Shown: piece after piece, positions 48,719-57,448 of the stretch
Layout of the letters: every line of letters starts with the position of its first letter
How positions within the stretch are numbered: position 1 is the stretch's first letter
NCBI GenBank assembly: GCA_003225175.1
Contig: QIBA01000039.1
Coordinates: 62,001-126,000 of the forward strand
Source of the DNA: Acidobacteriota bacterium
GTDB lineage: Bacteria > Acidobacteriota > Terriglobia > Terriglobales > Acidobacteriaceae
Direction of reading: 5' to 3'
Length of the DNA: 64,000 nt
The notes under the pieces: model-generated
What the model was told of the DNA's origin: nothing
Seen by the model: only the letters and a program-made list of their open reading frames with translations
The model's database searches: none
Position numbers and translations under genes: made by a program

Positions 48719-48724
48719 TATAAT
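48719..48724 (+). promoter_or_regulatory. -10 element of the rnpB promoter
   Basis: A perfect TATAAT at 48719-48724 lies about 8-10 bases before the predicted RNA 5' end. No consensus -35 is seen at the usual distance, because the CAGCGGCTA repeat lies there. Confidence 0.6.
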
Positions 48725-48731
48725 GGTTAAA

Positions 48732-49124
48732 GAGGCAAGTGGACCGGATGGTCGCCCCGGCTTGCCGGGGAGGAAAGTCCGAACTCCGCAGAGCAGTGTG
48801 CCGGATAACGTCCGGGATTCCAGCGTCAAGGCTGGAAGACGGCCAGTGCCACAGAAAACATACCGCCCCGGCCTGCCGGGGTAAGGGTGAAAAGGTGCGG
48901 TAAGAGCGCACCGCCTGCGCAGCAATGTGCAGGGCATGGTAAACCCCACACGGAGCAAGACCAAATAGGGAGGGAGCCCCCGGCTTGCCGGGGACACGCA
49001 CCGGCTCGGCGCGTTACAACCTCCGGGTAGGTCGCACGAGCCTGGCAGCAATGTCAGGCCCAGAGGAATGACCGTCACTCCGTGCAAGCGGAGTACAGAA
49101 TTCGGCTTACAGGTCCACTTACTT
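48732..49124 (+). ncRNA. rnpB: RNase P RNA, bacterial type A
   Basis: The conserved blocks of the catalytic RNA of ribonuclease P are in order: GAGGAAAGTCCGAACTCC, ACAGAAAACATACCGC, AGGGTGAAAAGGTGCGGTAA with GAGCGCACCGC, CACACGGAGCAAGACCAAAT, GAATGACCGTC and ACAGAATTCGGCTTACAGG. The terminal P1 helix pairs AAGTGGACC (48737-48745) with GGTCCACTT (49112-49120). It processes tRNA 5' ends with the RnpA protein. Three near-identical hairpins CCCCGGCTTGCCGGGG at 48755, 48866 and 48978 (the middle copy with one base changed) are unusual. Confidence 0.95.
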
Positions 49125-49126
49125 TC

Positions 49127-49434
49127 ACTCTGCTACTGTTCAATTTGCTGACTGCGCAGCACGGGCCGCATCACGCTCCCAACCATGAAATTTGACAACC
49201 AACCATTCGAATAGCACACTCGCGCCCCAATCTCAAAAGACGACTCTGGGACAAGCAGGAATCCGATTTCCTGCACACTTCGGGGGCACTCGTATGCTCA
49301 GCACGATCAAGCGCGTCTATGTAATGTGGGCCATTTCAGTACTGCTGCTCTCGTCTTCCGGAGGCGCCTTCGCTCAGGTAACGCGACGAGGCGATGGACA
49401 TCCTTTTGCCCATCGCCTCTCTTTAAGTTGACGT
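49127..49434. other. Gap between rnpB and the SYLF gene; a doubtful small ORF
   Basis: The only candidate is a plus-strand frame at 49294-49431 starting MLSTIKRVYVMWAISVLLLS with a signal-like segment ending AFAQ, 45 residues in total. It reads through the hairpin at 49388-49419 and has no clear ribosome site or family, so I do not call it a gene. Nothing else was seen. Confidence 0.45.
49388..49425 (+). terminator. Rho-independent terminator on the plus strand
   Basis: The stem GAGGCGATGG / CCATCGCCTC with a 12-base loop is followed by TCTTTAAG. It could end an rnpB-strand transcript and lies in front of the convergent SYLF gene end. Confidence 0.7.
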
Positions 49435-50118
49435 TTATCTGGTGGCTATGGTTTGAGCGCGAGCGACTGTGTTGAGAAAGCCTCTTGCTTCGGGCGGTGG
49501 CGGCACCTGGCCTGCCAGCAGCTGCTGGCTGGTCATGTCCTGGCCGTAAAGAGCCTTCGTCGCATCCTTGTCTTGACGGATCGCTGATCCGTTGAGCGAG
49601 ATTCCGGCGAACGCGCCCTTGCTGCGCGAGTAGGTCAGGATTGGAGCTTTCAGCTTCCAATCAGTTCCGGCTGCAGCGTCCCGGCCTACTGGACCGGCAG
49701 CTGCAGATGCTTCTCCGCCGACCTGGAACTTGTCGGAAAGCAGCGCCTGCATACCCTTTTCATTCATGACCAGCATGACCAGGTCCACACCTTCGGCGCC
49801 TAGCTGTAATCCAAAACTTCCACCCGAGATGGTGAAGAACGAGGGCGCACTCCAGCCTTGCGTGTTCTTGCAGGTGGCCACGCCCTTGCCATGCTGGCCG
49901 CCGATGCCAAATCCAGCTTTCACCATGTGCGGAACGATCGCAACGCACTGCGCGCTGTTGAGTACATTTTCGGGAATTCCTTTATCGGGAGCCGCAGTAA
50001 TTTCCTGCAGAACGGTAGCAGCATTGTCCAGCCGCTTCTGCACGTCAGATTTGTCTTCTGCGGCCGCAGCAAAGCCGGACAAACTTACGGTTAACAGAAG
50101 CGAAAGCAGCTTCTTCAT
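49435..50118 (-). CDS. Exported SYLF-domain (YSC84/DUF500) lipid-binding protein
   Basis: A 227-residue protein with a signal peptide (LLSLLLTVSLSGFAAAAE) and a SYLF domain: CVAIVPHMVKAGFGIGGQHG, then GFFTISGGSFGLQLGAEGVD-like segments and an Ala-rich strand at residues 165-185. The domain binds phospholipids; bacterial members are periplasmic and of unclear role. The ATG at 50118 follows AAAGGAGG. An in-frame frame open to 50235 is not family-like. Confidence 0.85.
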   Translation of the reverse strand: MKKLLSLLLTVSLSGFAAAAEDKSDVQKRLDNAATVLQEITAAPDKGIPENVLNSAQCVAIVPHMVKAGFGIGGQHGKGVATCKNTQGWSAPSFFTISGGSFGLQLGAEGVDLVMLVMNEKGMQALLSDKFQVGGEASAAAGPVGRDAAAGTDWKLKAPILTYSRSKGAFAGISLNGSAIRQDKDATKALYGQDMTSQQLLAGQVPPPPEARGFLNTVARAQTIATR

Positions 50119-50260
50119 AGAACTTCCTCCTTTTGAATTCGCAAGTTGAATCGTGGAACGTCTGAGAACAACAGATTGTCCGCGGTTGGTTGCTGAAGAT
50201 AAGGAGGCCGGTAAAGATGCGGGAGGTTGCTCCACTAATCTCAGAGTTGCTCAACCTGCA

Positions 50261-50431
50261 GCATGCATCAGAGCAGCTTCGCGCGATCCAGAGCCTCTGA
50301 TGCGTGCAGCTCCCACAAAGGACACAGTTGCTGGATGGGAAAGACGAGAGAGTGATGCCACTCCCTGAGCAGCTGAGTGCGGCATCGGGTCGAAGAATCA
50401 GGCTCTAATCAGGCTCTAATCAGGCTCTAAT
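50261..50431. repeat. Hairpin and 11-base tandem repeat in front of the ADOP gene end
   Basis: GCATCAGAG...CTCTGATGC arms (50261-50309) form a hairpin. CAGGCTCTAAT is repeated three times without change at 50399-50431. The 343-base gap 50119-50461 has no gene. Confidence 0.75.
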
Positions 50432-50461
50432 ACGGTGAATGATTGTAGCGGGATAAGAAAG

Positions 50462-52906
50462 TTACTCGCATCGCAGCGCAATCAGCGGATCGAGAGTCGA
50501 GGCGCGTCGAGCTGGGACGTAGCAGGCCAGAAGCGCGACTGCGATCAACAGAAGGAGTACTGCCGCAAACGTTAGGGGATCGGTGGCGCTGGTACCGAAG
50601 AGCATTGTCTTTATCAAACGTGTAAGAGCCAGAGCAGCGACAAATCCCACACCGACGCCGAGCAGCACTGCTCTCATTCCCTGGCTGATCACCAGTCGCA
50701 GCACATCTCCTCGATTCGCGCCTAATGCCATGCGGAGTCCCATCTCCTGTGTACGTTGCGCGGCCGAACAGGTGACCACGCCGTAGATTCCGATGGCTGT
50801 CAGCAATAGAGCGAGCAGGGCGAAAGTTCCAGTGAACTGAGCTGTGAGGCGCGACTGGCTCAAGCGTCCGGAGGAGGCGATGACTTCTTTCATGCTGGCT
50901 ACAGCGGCGAGCGGCTGATCGGGATCGAGTTGGACGATCTTCTTTCGTGCGGCGCTGAGCATCATCGCCGGATCACCCTGACCGCGGACTATGACTCTCA
51001 TCGTGGAGCTTGGACTCTGCTCGAGCGGCTGATACATCTCCACTGGTGCGGAAGCTCCAACTCCGAATGACTTTACGTCTGCTACGAGGCCGACGATTTC
51101 CATCGGTATCTTCTCGCGAGTGCCGGTGATGTGCAGTCCGATTGGGTCGCGTCCGGAGAAGTGACGACTTGCTGTGGTTTCGTTGATGATCACTACTGGA
51201 TTGCTGCCGGCGACATCATGGTCATCGAAGAAGCGGCCGCGAAGCAGCGGAATGTGCATGGTCTTGAAATAGTCGGGAGTGATGATTTGCGTCGAGATAA
51301 ATGGATCTTTGCCAAGTCCCTGGCATACGGCGCCTTCTGGACAGAAGTAGATGAAGAGTCCGCCGGGCGAGACCGGAAGATGTTGCACCGCAGCGATCGA
51401 CTGAACGCCGGGAATCGTCTTCATTTCTTCGATCAGGCGTCGAAAGAATTCCGACCTCTGCGCCGGTTGCGGATAGCGCGTCTCAGAAAGCTTCAGAGAG
51501 AACGTAGTGATGTTGTCCGCATCGAAGCCGGGATTCACGCCGGTTAACTTCGCGAAACTCTTGATCAGCACTCCGGCGCCGATTACGAGCAATGCTGCAA
51601 CCGCAACCTCCGCCATCACGAGCAGCGCCTGCGAACGACCACCGCGTCGACTTTGCGTTGAACTGCCTCGTGCTTCATTGAGCGTTTCATTCACGTTCTG
51701 CCGTGAGCTCGTGACCGACGGTAACAGCCCAAATCCAATGCCGGTGACGAGGCAAAGAACGGCTGTGAACGCGAGCACCGGAAGGTTCAGGCCGATAGCG
51801 TTTGTGTGAGGCAACACTGAGTCGGGGAGTACATCGAGTAAGCGCACTCCGACGTATGCCAGCAAAATGCCAAGCGCGCCACCCATCAGCGAGAGCACGA
51901 CACTTTCAGTAAGGAGCTGCCGGATCAGCCGAATGCGGGAAGCTCCGATCGCGGTGCGAATCGCAACTTCTCGCCGGCGTGCGGTGGCGCGGGCGAGAAG
52001 CAGACTGGCAACATTTGCGCAGCCGATGAGCAGCACGACTCCGACTGCCGCAAGCAGAACAAGCAAAGGTTTCCGCACGTCTCCAACGATCGCTTCCTTG
52101 GCGGATTCAACCGCAAGCTCGAATTTCAGAGCGTCGGCAAAGCCAGGAAAATCGCGTTTATATGCTGCATTAATCGAGGCTAACTCAGACTCTACCTGAT
52201 TGATCGAAACACCACGCTTCATCCGCGCAACCGTGGAGACGAATGAGGCTCCGGTTCGCACGCGTACCGGACCCATCAGAGAATGCTTGAAGACACGCGG
52301 AAGCCACACGCCGGGCTCCTCAGTTTGCAAAAAAGGAAAACGGAAATTTGGCGGGAGGACTCCGACCACGATCACATTGCGTCCATCGAGAGGAATCGGC
52401 TGCCCGATAGCATCGCGACTCGCGCCGAGGTGCCGGTGCCAGAAGGCGTCGGTCACGACGGCCACATCGCCTCCGCCTTCTTCGTCCTCCTGCGGCAGAA
52501 ACCCGCGGCCGATCGCAGGTTCAACTCCTAGCACTTCGAAGAGATTGCGCGTGGTGTGTGCGGCGTTAACCTGCTCCGGCGTGCCATGCATCGCGAGGCT
52601 GAGAGGCAGTGGATAGTATCCGGCGGTGCCTTCGAGCAGCTGCGACTGGGACTGGATTCTTTGCAGCTTGGTGTAGGAGATGACGAAGTTGCGGGATTTC
52701 GTGGATACATCCTGCAATGCGATGGCGACAAGCCGGTCGGAATCCGGATAGGGGAGCGGGCGCAGAAGTACAGCGTCGATTACTGAGAACAACGCAGTGT
52801 TAGCGCCGATTCCGAGGGCGAGGGTCAGGACCGCAACGACGGTGAATCCTGCATTCTTTCGCAGAACGCGAATTCCGAAGCGAATATCTTGCCAAAGAGT
52901 TTCCAT
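50462..52906 (-). CDS. ADOP-type duplicated MacB/FtsX permease
   Basis: An 814-residue permease with two MacB/FtsX halves: an N-terminal helix and periplasmic domain, three central helices ([20 protein letters not shown]), a second MacB-like domain with helix ([14 protein letters not shown]), and a final set of FtsX helices ([19 protein letters not shown]). This acidobacterial duplicated orphan permease layout is a lineage hallmark. It has no ATPase partner nearby and its function is unknown. I place the start at the ATG at 52906 ([18 protein letters not shown]); an ATG at 52927 is possible. Confidence 0.9.
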   Translation of the reverse strand: METLWQDIRFGIRVLRKNAGFTVVAVLTLALGIGANTALFSVIDAVLLRPLPYPDSDRLVAIALQDVSTKSRNFVISYTKLQRIQSQSQLLEGTAGYYPLPLSLAMHGTPEQVNAAHTTRNLFEVLGVEPAIGRGFLPQEDEEGGGDVAVVTDAFWHRHLGASRDAIGQPIPLDGRNVIVVGVLPPNFRFPFLQTEEPGVWLPRVFKHSLMGPVRVRTGASFVSTVARMKRGVSINQVESELASINAAYKRDFPGFADALKFELAVESAKEAIVGDVRKPLLVLLAAVGVVLLIGCANVASLLLARATARRREVAIRTAIGASRIRLIRQLLTESVVLSLMGGALGILLAYVGVRLLDVLPDSVLPHTNAIGLNLPVLAFTAVLCLVTGIGFGLLPSVTSSRQNVNETLNEARGSSTQSRRGGRSQALLVMAEVAVAALLVIGAGVLIKSFAKLTGVNPGFDADNITTFSLKLSETRYPQPAQRSEFFRRLIEEMKTIPGVQSIAAVQHLPVSPGGLFIYFCPEGAVCQGLGKDPFISTQIITPDYFKTMHIPLLRGRFFDDHDVAGSNPVVIINETTASRHFSGRDPIGLHITGTREKIPMEIVGLVADVKSFGVGASAPVEMYQPLEQSPSSTMRVIVRGQGDPAMMLSAARKKIVQLDPDQPLAAVASMKEVIASSGRLSQSRLTAQFTGTFALLALLLTAIGIYGVVTCSAAQRTQEMGLRMALGANRGDVLRLVISQGMRAVLLGVGVGFVAALALTRLIKTMLFGTSATDPLTFAAVLLLLIAVALLACYVPARRASTLDPLIALRCE

Positions 52907-53064
52907 GCACCAGTTGGACGTAAGCATTCTATGTGGCGTGAGCAGGCCGGTGAGTCGAACCTACCACCTACTTGTGGCACAGTTGCCCTAGCCTGTGGCT
53001 CTGCCCAAAGCGAACAGGCGAAATCACTCGCGCGATAGGTTAGAATTCGCTCTTTACAAGAGTC

Positions 53065-55953
53065 ATGACTCAATTTTCGTTTTTCCCCGCTCTCAGCCTT
53101 CGACTTACTTTCAAGGCATGCGCAGTCGCCTGTCTTATCTTCGGCTCTTTTGTTATCGCGCCTGCGCAAACAGCTGCGCCGTCCGCAGCAGGGAAGCAAC
53201 ATGCTGCGTCTCTACCGCGCAGCATTGCTGCACGCTCCGCGAATCCTGGCCGTTATGATCCGGTTGCTGATCCGAAAGCTGTCGTTCGCATTGGAAGTGT
53301 GCGGTTCACTGTCCTAACACCGCAGTTAATTCGCATGGAGTGGACGGCTGACGGCAAGTTCGAGGATCATGCGTCTTTTGTATTCCTGAATCGGCACTTA
53401 CCGGCGCCGAAGTTCACAGTCTCCAGTGCAGATGGCGGGAACCGGCACATCATCAAGACTGACGCACTGTCGCTCTCCTACACCGTCGCTCAGGACAGCA
53501 GCGGCAAGTTCAGCGCTGACAATCTTCGCGTCGACTTCATGCTGAACGGCAAACAGATGAGCTGGCGTCCCGGCATGGAGGATAAGGGTAATCTGATGGG
53601 AACGACGCGCACGCTCGATGGCGCGCTTGGTGGGAAGACACGCGAACCCATCGATCCGGGATTGATCTCGCGCGATGGCTGGGTTCTCGTGGATGATTCT
53701 TCACGCCCTCTCTTCGATTCCGCCGACTTCAGCTTCACGCAAGGCGAACACAGTCCCTGGCCGTGGGTGATGCAGCGGCCGGCGGGCGATCGCCAAGACT
53801 GGTACTTTTTCGGATACGGGCACGACTACAAGCAGGCGCTCAGCGACTTCACGAAGGTTGCGGGACAGATTCCCTTGCCTCCGCGATTCGCATTCGGCAC
53901 ATGGTGGTCGCGTTACTGGGCGTACAGCGATCAGGAGTTCGAAGACCTGGTTCGCGGATTCCACGACAACGATGTTCCACTCGACGTGCTGGTCATCGAC
54001 ATGGACTGGCACCTAACCTTTCATCAGAATTGGTTCAGTTCTGAGAACGATCAATCCGGGCATCGGCTCGGCTGGTCAGGATATAGCTGGAACAAGCTTC
54101 TCTTCCCCGATCCTGACGCTTTCCTGAGGAAGATTCGATCCGAAGGACTGAAGACCACTCTGAATCTGCATCCGGCCTCCGGCGTACAGCCGTGGGAAGA
54201 TGCTTACGCAGAGATGGCGAGGCGGATGGGCATTGATCCGGCGACGAAGAAGTACGTGCCCTTCGACATCACCAACAAAAAATTTGCGGCCAATTACATG
54301 GACCTCCTGCACCATCCACTGGAAAAGCGCGGCATCGATTTCTGGTGGCTCGATTGGCAGCAGGAGGCGAACACGAAAACGGCGGGCGTGAATCCGACGT
54401 GGTGGCTGAACTACGTTCACTTCAGCGATCAGGCGCGCGAGGGCAAGCGTCCACTGCTATTCCACCGCTGGGGCGGGCTTGGCAATCACCGCTATCAGAT
54501 TGGATTCTCGGGCGACACGATCTCAGTTTGGGACTCTCTCGCCTTTCAGCCGTGGTTCACCGCCACGGCAGCGAACGTCGGCTATGCGTACTGGAGTCAC
54601 GACATTGGCGGCCATATGCCGGGCGCGGTCGATCCGGAGCTGTACACACGCTGGATCCAATTCGGCACCTTCAGTCCTATCCTGCGCACGCACACAACCA
54701 AGAATCCCGATTCGGAACGACGTATCTGGGCTTATCCCGAACCTTACGCGGACATCATGCGTGATCAGTTTCACTTTCGTTACGCGCTTGTTCCCTACAT
54801 CTACACCGAAGCCCGTCGCACCTACGACACCGGCATCGCTTTCCTGCGTCCTCTTTATTACGACTGGCCGGAAGCCGAGCAGGCCTATACGGCGAAGAAC
54901 GAATACGTGTTTGGCGATAACATGATCGTGGCGCCCGTAACCTCTCCCATCGAGAAGGCAAGCGGTTTGGCGACCGAACAGATCTGGCTTCCGTCGGGAG
55001 AGTGGATCGAATGGGATACGGGCCGGCATTTTAGCGGCCCCGCCCAACTCACGCGCAGGTTCTCCATTCGCGAGACTCCCGTGTATGTACGCGCCGGAGC
55101 CATTGTGCCCATGGCTCCAAAGATGCGCTATACGAACGAGAAGCCGGTGGATCCACTCATTCTGACGGTATTTCCTCTCTCATCGGGACAGAAGTCCTTC
55201 TACACGCTTTATGAGGACTCTGGCAAAGGTCGTGAGTACCAGACTGGGAAAGCGGCATGGACGGACATTCGAGCCACAGAATCGAACGGGCAGCTGACCA
55301 TCGCCATCGCGCCTCCGAGAAAGAGCTTTGCTGGAATGCCGGCGCGAAGAGCGTACGAGCTGCGCCTGCCGGGCGATTGGCCGCCGCAAACGGTAACCGT
55401 AAATGGCCGGCCTCTTGCTCTGATTGCAGAAGAGAACAAAGCAGGTTGGCGCTACGACGGCAACACGCTCACCACGATTCTGCGCACTCCTCAGCTGGCG
55501 GTCTCCGATGTTGTGACTATTCGCGTGAGTAGAAACACTGAGTTGATGGCACGACGAGGAGAGCTGGACGGCTTCGCCGGAGCCATGACTCGTTTGCGCG
55601 AGACTTACGATTCCCTGAATGAAAACTGGCCGCTGGGCTGGTCTCCTGACGAGTTGATCGATGGCATGCAGAGTGGCGACCGTCTCACCTACCATCCCGA
55701 GACTGCGGCCAGGGAACTCTCGCATTATCACGACGTTCTTCCCCAGGCACAGAATCAAGTACAGGCCATGACCAAAGGCCTTACGCAGGAGCAGATGGAA
55801 AAGGTCGCGGCACGCGTAGGACAGGACTGGAGATCAGACGTGGTGAAGAAAAAGATGGGCGAATATAACGAGCGCGTCGGCCGCGCCGCGAACGAGATCA
55901 ATGATATCAACGCGCAATCGAGATCTCAGGCTACAGCGAGTGCGGCGCAATAA
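53065..55953 (+). CDS. Glycoside hydrolase family 31 enzyme, exported
   Basis: A 962-residue protein with a signal peptide (about residues 1-37, ending APAQ), an N-terminal beta domain and a (beta/alpha)8 GH31 domain. The nucleophile is Asp430 in WWLDWQ, and the candidate acid/base is Asp484 in GFSGDTIS. GH31 includes alpha-glucosidases, alpha-xylosidases and related enzymes; the substrate is unassigned. A helical extension of about 130 residues follows the usual C-terminal domain. Part of a GAGACGCAGC-family palindrome lies in the coding sequence at 53193-53213, between signal peptide and mature domain. Confidence 0.88.
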   Translation: MTQFSFFPALSLRLTFKACAVACLIFGSFVIAPAQTAAPSAAGKQHAASLPRSIAARSANPGRYDPVADPKAVVRIGSVRFTVLTPQLIRMEWTADGKFEDHASFVFLNRHLPAPKFTVSSADGGNRHIIKTDALSLSYTVAQDSSGKFSADNLRVDFMLNGKQMSWRPGMEDKGNLMGTTRTLDGALGGKTREPIDPGLISRDGWVLVDDSSRPLFDSADFSFTQGEHSPWPWVMQRPAGDRQDWYFFGYGHDYKQALSDFTKVAGQIPLPPRFAFGTWWSRYWAYSDQEFEDLVRGFHDNDVPLDVLVIDMDWHLTFHQNWFSSENDQSGHRLGWSGYSWNKLLFPDPDAFLRKIRSEGLKTTLNLHPASGVQPWEDAYAEMARRMGIDPATKKYVPFDITNKKFAANYMDLLHHPLEKRGIDFWWLDWQQEANTKTAGVNPTWWLNYVHFSDQAREGKRPLLFHRWGGLGNHRYQIGFSGDTISVWDSLAFQPWFTATAANVGYAYWSHDIGGHMPGAVDPELYTRWIQFGTFSPILRTHTTKNPDSERRIWAYPEPYADIMRDQFHFRYALVPYIYTEARRTYDTGIAFLRPLYYDWPEAEQAYTAKNEYVFGDNMIVAPVTSPIEKASGLATEQIWLPSGEWIEWDTGRHFSGPAQLTRRFSIRETPVYVRAGAIVPMAPKMRYTNEKPVDPLILTVFPLSSGQKSFYTLYEDSGKGREYQTGKAAWTDIRATESNGQLTIAIAPPRKSFAGMPARRAYELRLPGDWPPQTVTVNGRPLALIAEENKAGWRYDGNTLTTILRTPQLAVSDVVTIRVSRNTELMARRGELDGFAGAMTRLRETYDSLNENWPLGWSPDELIDGMQSGDRLTYHPETAARELSHYHDVLPQAQNQVQAMTKGLTQEQMEKVAARVGQDWRSDVVKKKMGEYNERVGRAANEINDINAQSRSQATASAAQ
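53193..53213. repeat. Partial copy of the GAGACGCAGC palindrome inside the GH31 gene
   Basis: GAAGCAACATGCTGCGTCTC followed by T is the 3' half of the palindrome family plus a degenerate 5' half. It encodes GKQHAASL in the linker after the signal peptide. Confidence 0.55.
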
Positions 55954-55956
55954 AAT

Positions 55957-56424
55957 TCAAAAATAGGTGCTCATCAATTCCTTCGCCCATCGCGGCTGGC
56001 GAACATTCTTGCTCTCTGGAAGAAATTCCGCCATCACTGGCTTGATGTCGAGCACCGGCGAGCCGTTGAAGGCATCCAGACCATGCACGTGAAGGGAGAG
56101 TCCTTCGACAGATACGATCTCGCAGATCGTGGCGCCGATACGGTTGGGACGCTTACGGCCGCGTTGAGCGAAGATGCCCACTTTGGGCCAACTTGGATTT
56201 TCTCGCGGATGTCTGGCCTTGGTTTCTTCCTCCGATTCGGGAAGCTGATCGAATTGAAACAAGATTTCCACGTGTGAGAACTCATGCAATCCATTCAGAG
56301 CCACAGGTTCAAAGCGGGTCTCATCGAGACGAATTTCGGCAACGATCTCGCCCCAGCGCTCGTCACGTTGATTCCGGATTTCAGAAATTACATTGCCGAT
56401 CGGCTCAATCTGGATCGTTTTCAT
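55957..56424 (-). CDS. trmO: tRNA m6t6A methyltransferase TrmO (UPF0066)
   Basis: A 155-residue protein with the family motifs GIFAQRGRKRPNRIGATIC and LDAFNGSPVLDIKPV. TrmO uses SAM to methylate N6-threonylcarbamoyladenosine at position 37 of certain tRNAs. The catalytic beta-barrel fits the length. The ATG at 56424 overlaps nothing. It is convergent with the GH31 gene, with three bases between the stops. Confidence 0.9.
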   Translation of the reverse strand: MKTIQIEPIGNVISEIRNQRDERWGEIVAEIRLDETRFEPVALNGLHEFSHVEILFQFDQLPESEEETKARHPRENPSWPKVGIFAQRGRKRPNRIGATICEIVSVEGLSLHVHGLDAFNGSPVLDIKPVMAEFLPESKNVRQPRWAKELMSTYF

Positions 56425-56453
56425 GCTGTCATTATCGCCCGGCGGGAGCGGCC

Positions 56454-56476
56454 GAGACTGAGAATGCTGCGTCTCT
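56454..56476. repeat. Imperfect copy of the GAGACGCAGC palindrome family
   Basis: GAGACTGAGAATGCTGC followed by GTCTC is an imperfect palindrome between trmO and the next minus-strand gene. Confidence 0.55.
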
Positions 56477-56492
56477 GTTAGCTTCCGAAGTC

Positions 56493-56900
56493 CTACACCG
56501 CCGGACGATCCTTCACCAGCGATTGAAGATCCCGAGATTTTTCATACGCAGTGCGGATTAAGCTCTCCGCGTCGGCTGGCAGATTGAGGTTCTTTGTCAC
56601 CAGAACCTGAAGGCTGGTGTGGAGTACAACCGCCCTCGCCTCGTACTCCTGATGAAAGTGTCTGAGAACTTCCATCAGCTTGCGCACGTTGCGCTCGCGA
56701 TCATTGTTTCGCCATAGAAGCCATCCAATAAAGAGTCCGAAGAAGATAAACAGGAAGCGGTACAGCATCATGCCAGGATGGAGCGCCACTTCGGCCAGAA
56801 ATCCCTGGCCTTCGGACTTAGCGTCCATCACGGTGTCCAGCAGGAGCGCTATCAAACCGAAAACTGCGCCATACACAATTTCTCTGTAGGTGCTGAGCAT
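56493..56900 (-). CDS. Small membrane protein with a soluble C-terminal helix region
   Basis: A 135-residue protein with two hydrophobic segments (IVYGAVFGLIALLLDTVM and MMLYRFLFIFFGLFIGWLLW) followed by a charged, probably cytoplasmic, helical tail of about 75 residues. I do not recognise a family. The ATG at 56900 is the only start in the frame. Confidence 0.6.
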   Translation of the reverse strand: MLSTYREIVYGAVFGLIALLLDTVMDAKSEGQGFLAEVALHPGMMLYRFLFIFFGLFIGWLLWRNNDRERNVRKLMEVLRHFHQEYEARAVVLHTSLQVLVTKNLNLPADAESLIRTAYEKSRDLQSLVKDRPAV

Positions 56901-57136
56901 CGGGCTTCACTCCAATGAGAATGCTCAAGGTACAGGATGCTCCAGCGTGTGTCCAACCACGCTGAATTGAAACAAGGGACCCTTTATGGCGGGGAAGCCC
57001 AGTGGCTAAAGCCAGAAGTGTGCCTGGCTTGTGCCGGCACAGCTAACAATTCCATGCCCTCTCAAAGCAGCTTGCATAGAGTTCTGGGTTGATCGAATGC
57101 TGTAACCTGTTGGCAAGCTGCAGGAGAGCTTGAGCT

Positions 57137-57448
57137 GTGATTAATCCTTTCGCCCCAGGCAACGTGGTCGTCGTCACGTTGAACATGCCACGCGAGAAGT
57201 TTTGGGGCACGTTGCTTGCGCTTACTCCTGCCGGCGCCAGCCTGCGTGGAATTGATCTGAATTCCCTTGACGACTTTGCCCGACAAGTCCGGGACGGCGA
57301 TCAGGTAGACGCGAATATCGTGTTCTTCCCGATGCACCGTATCGAGCGCATCGAAAGCGATGACCGCAATGGCGAGATCCCTTCTCTCCAAGAACGTTTC
57401 CAGAACAAAGCGGGACGCACGTTCAAGTCGCTCTCCGGCTCGGAGTAG
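57137..57448 (+). CDS. Small cytoplasmic protein of unknown function
   Basis: A 103-residue protein, beginning at a GTG, with segments VVVVTLNMPREKFWGTLLAL and SLRGIDLNSLDDFARQV and a PMHRIERIE motif. The first half has the strand pattern of a small beta-barrel. I believe similar proteins occur in Acidobacteria without a named function. There is no signal peptide. The weak ribosome site (GGAGAGC) favours the GTG at 57137. Confidence 0.6.
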   Translation: MINPFAPGNVVVVTLNMPREKFWGTLLALTPAGASLRGIDLNSLDDFARQVRDGDQVDANIVFFPMHRIERIESDDRNGEIPSLQERFQNKAGRTFKSLSGSE

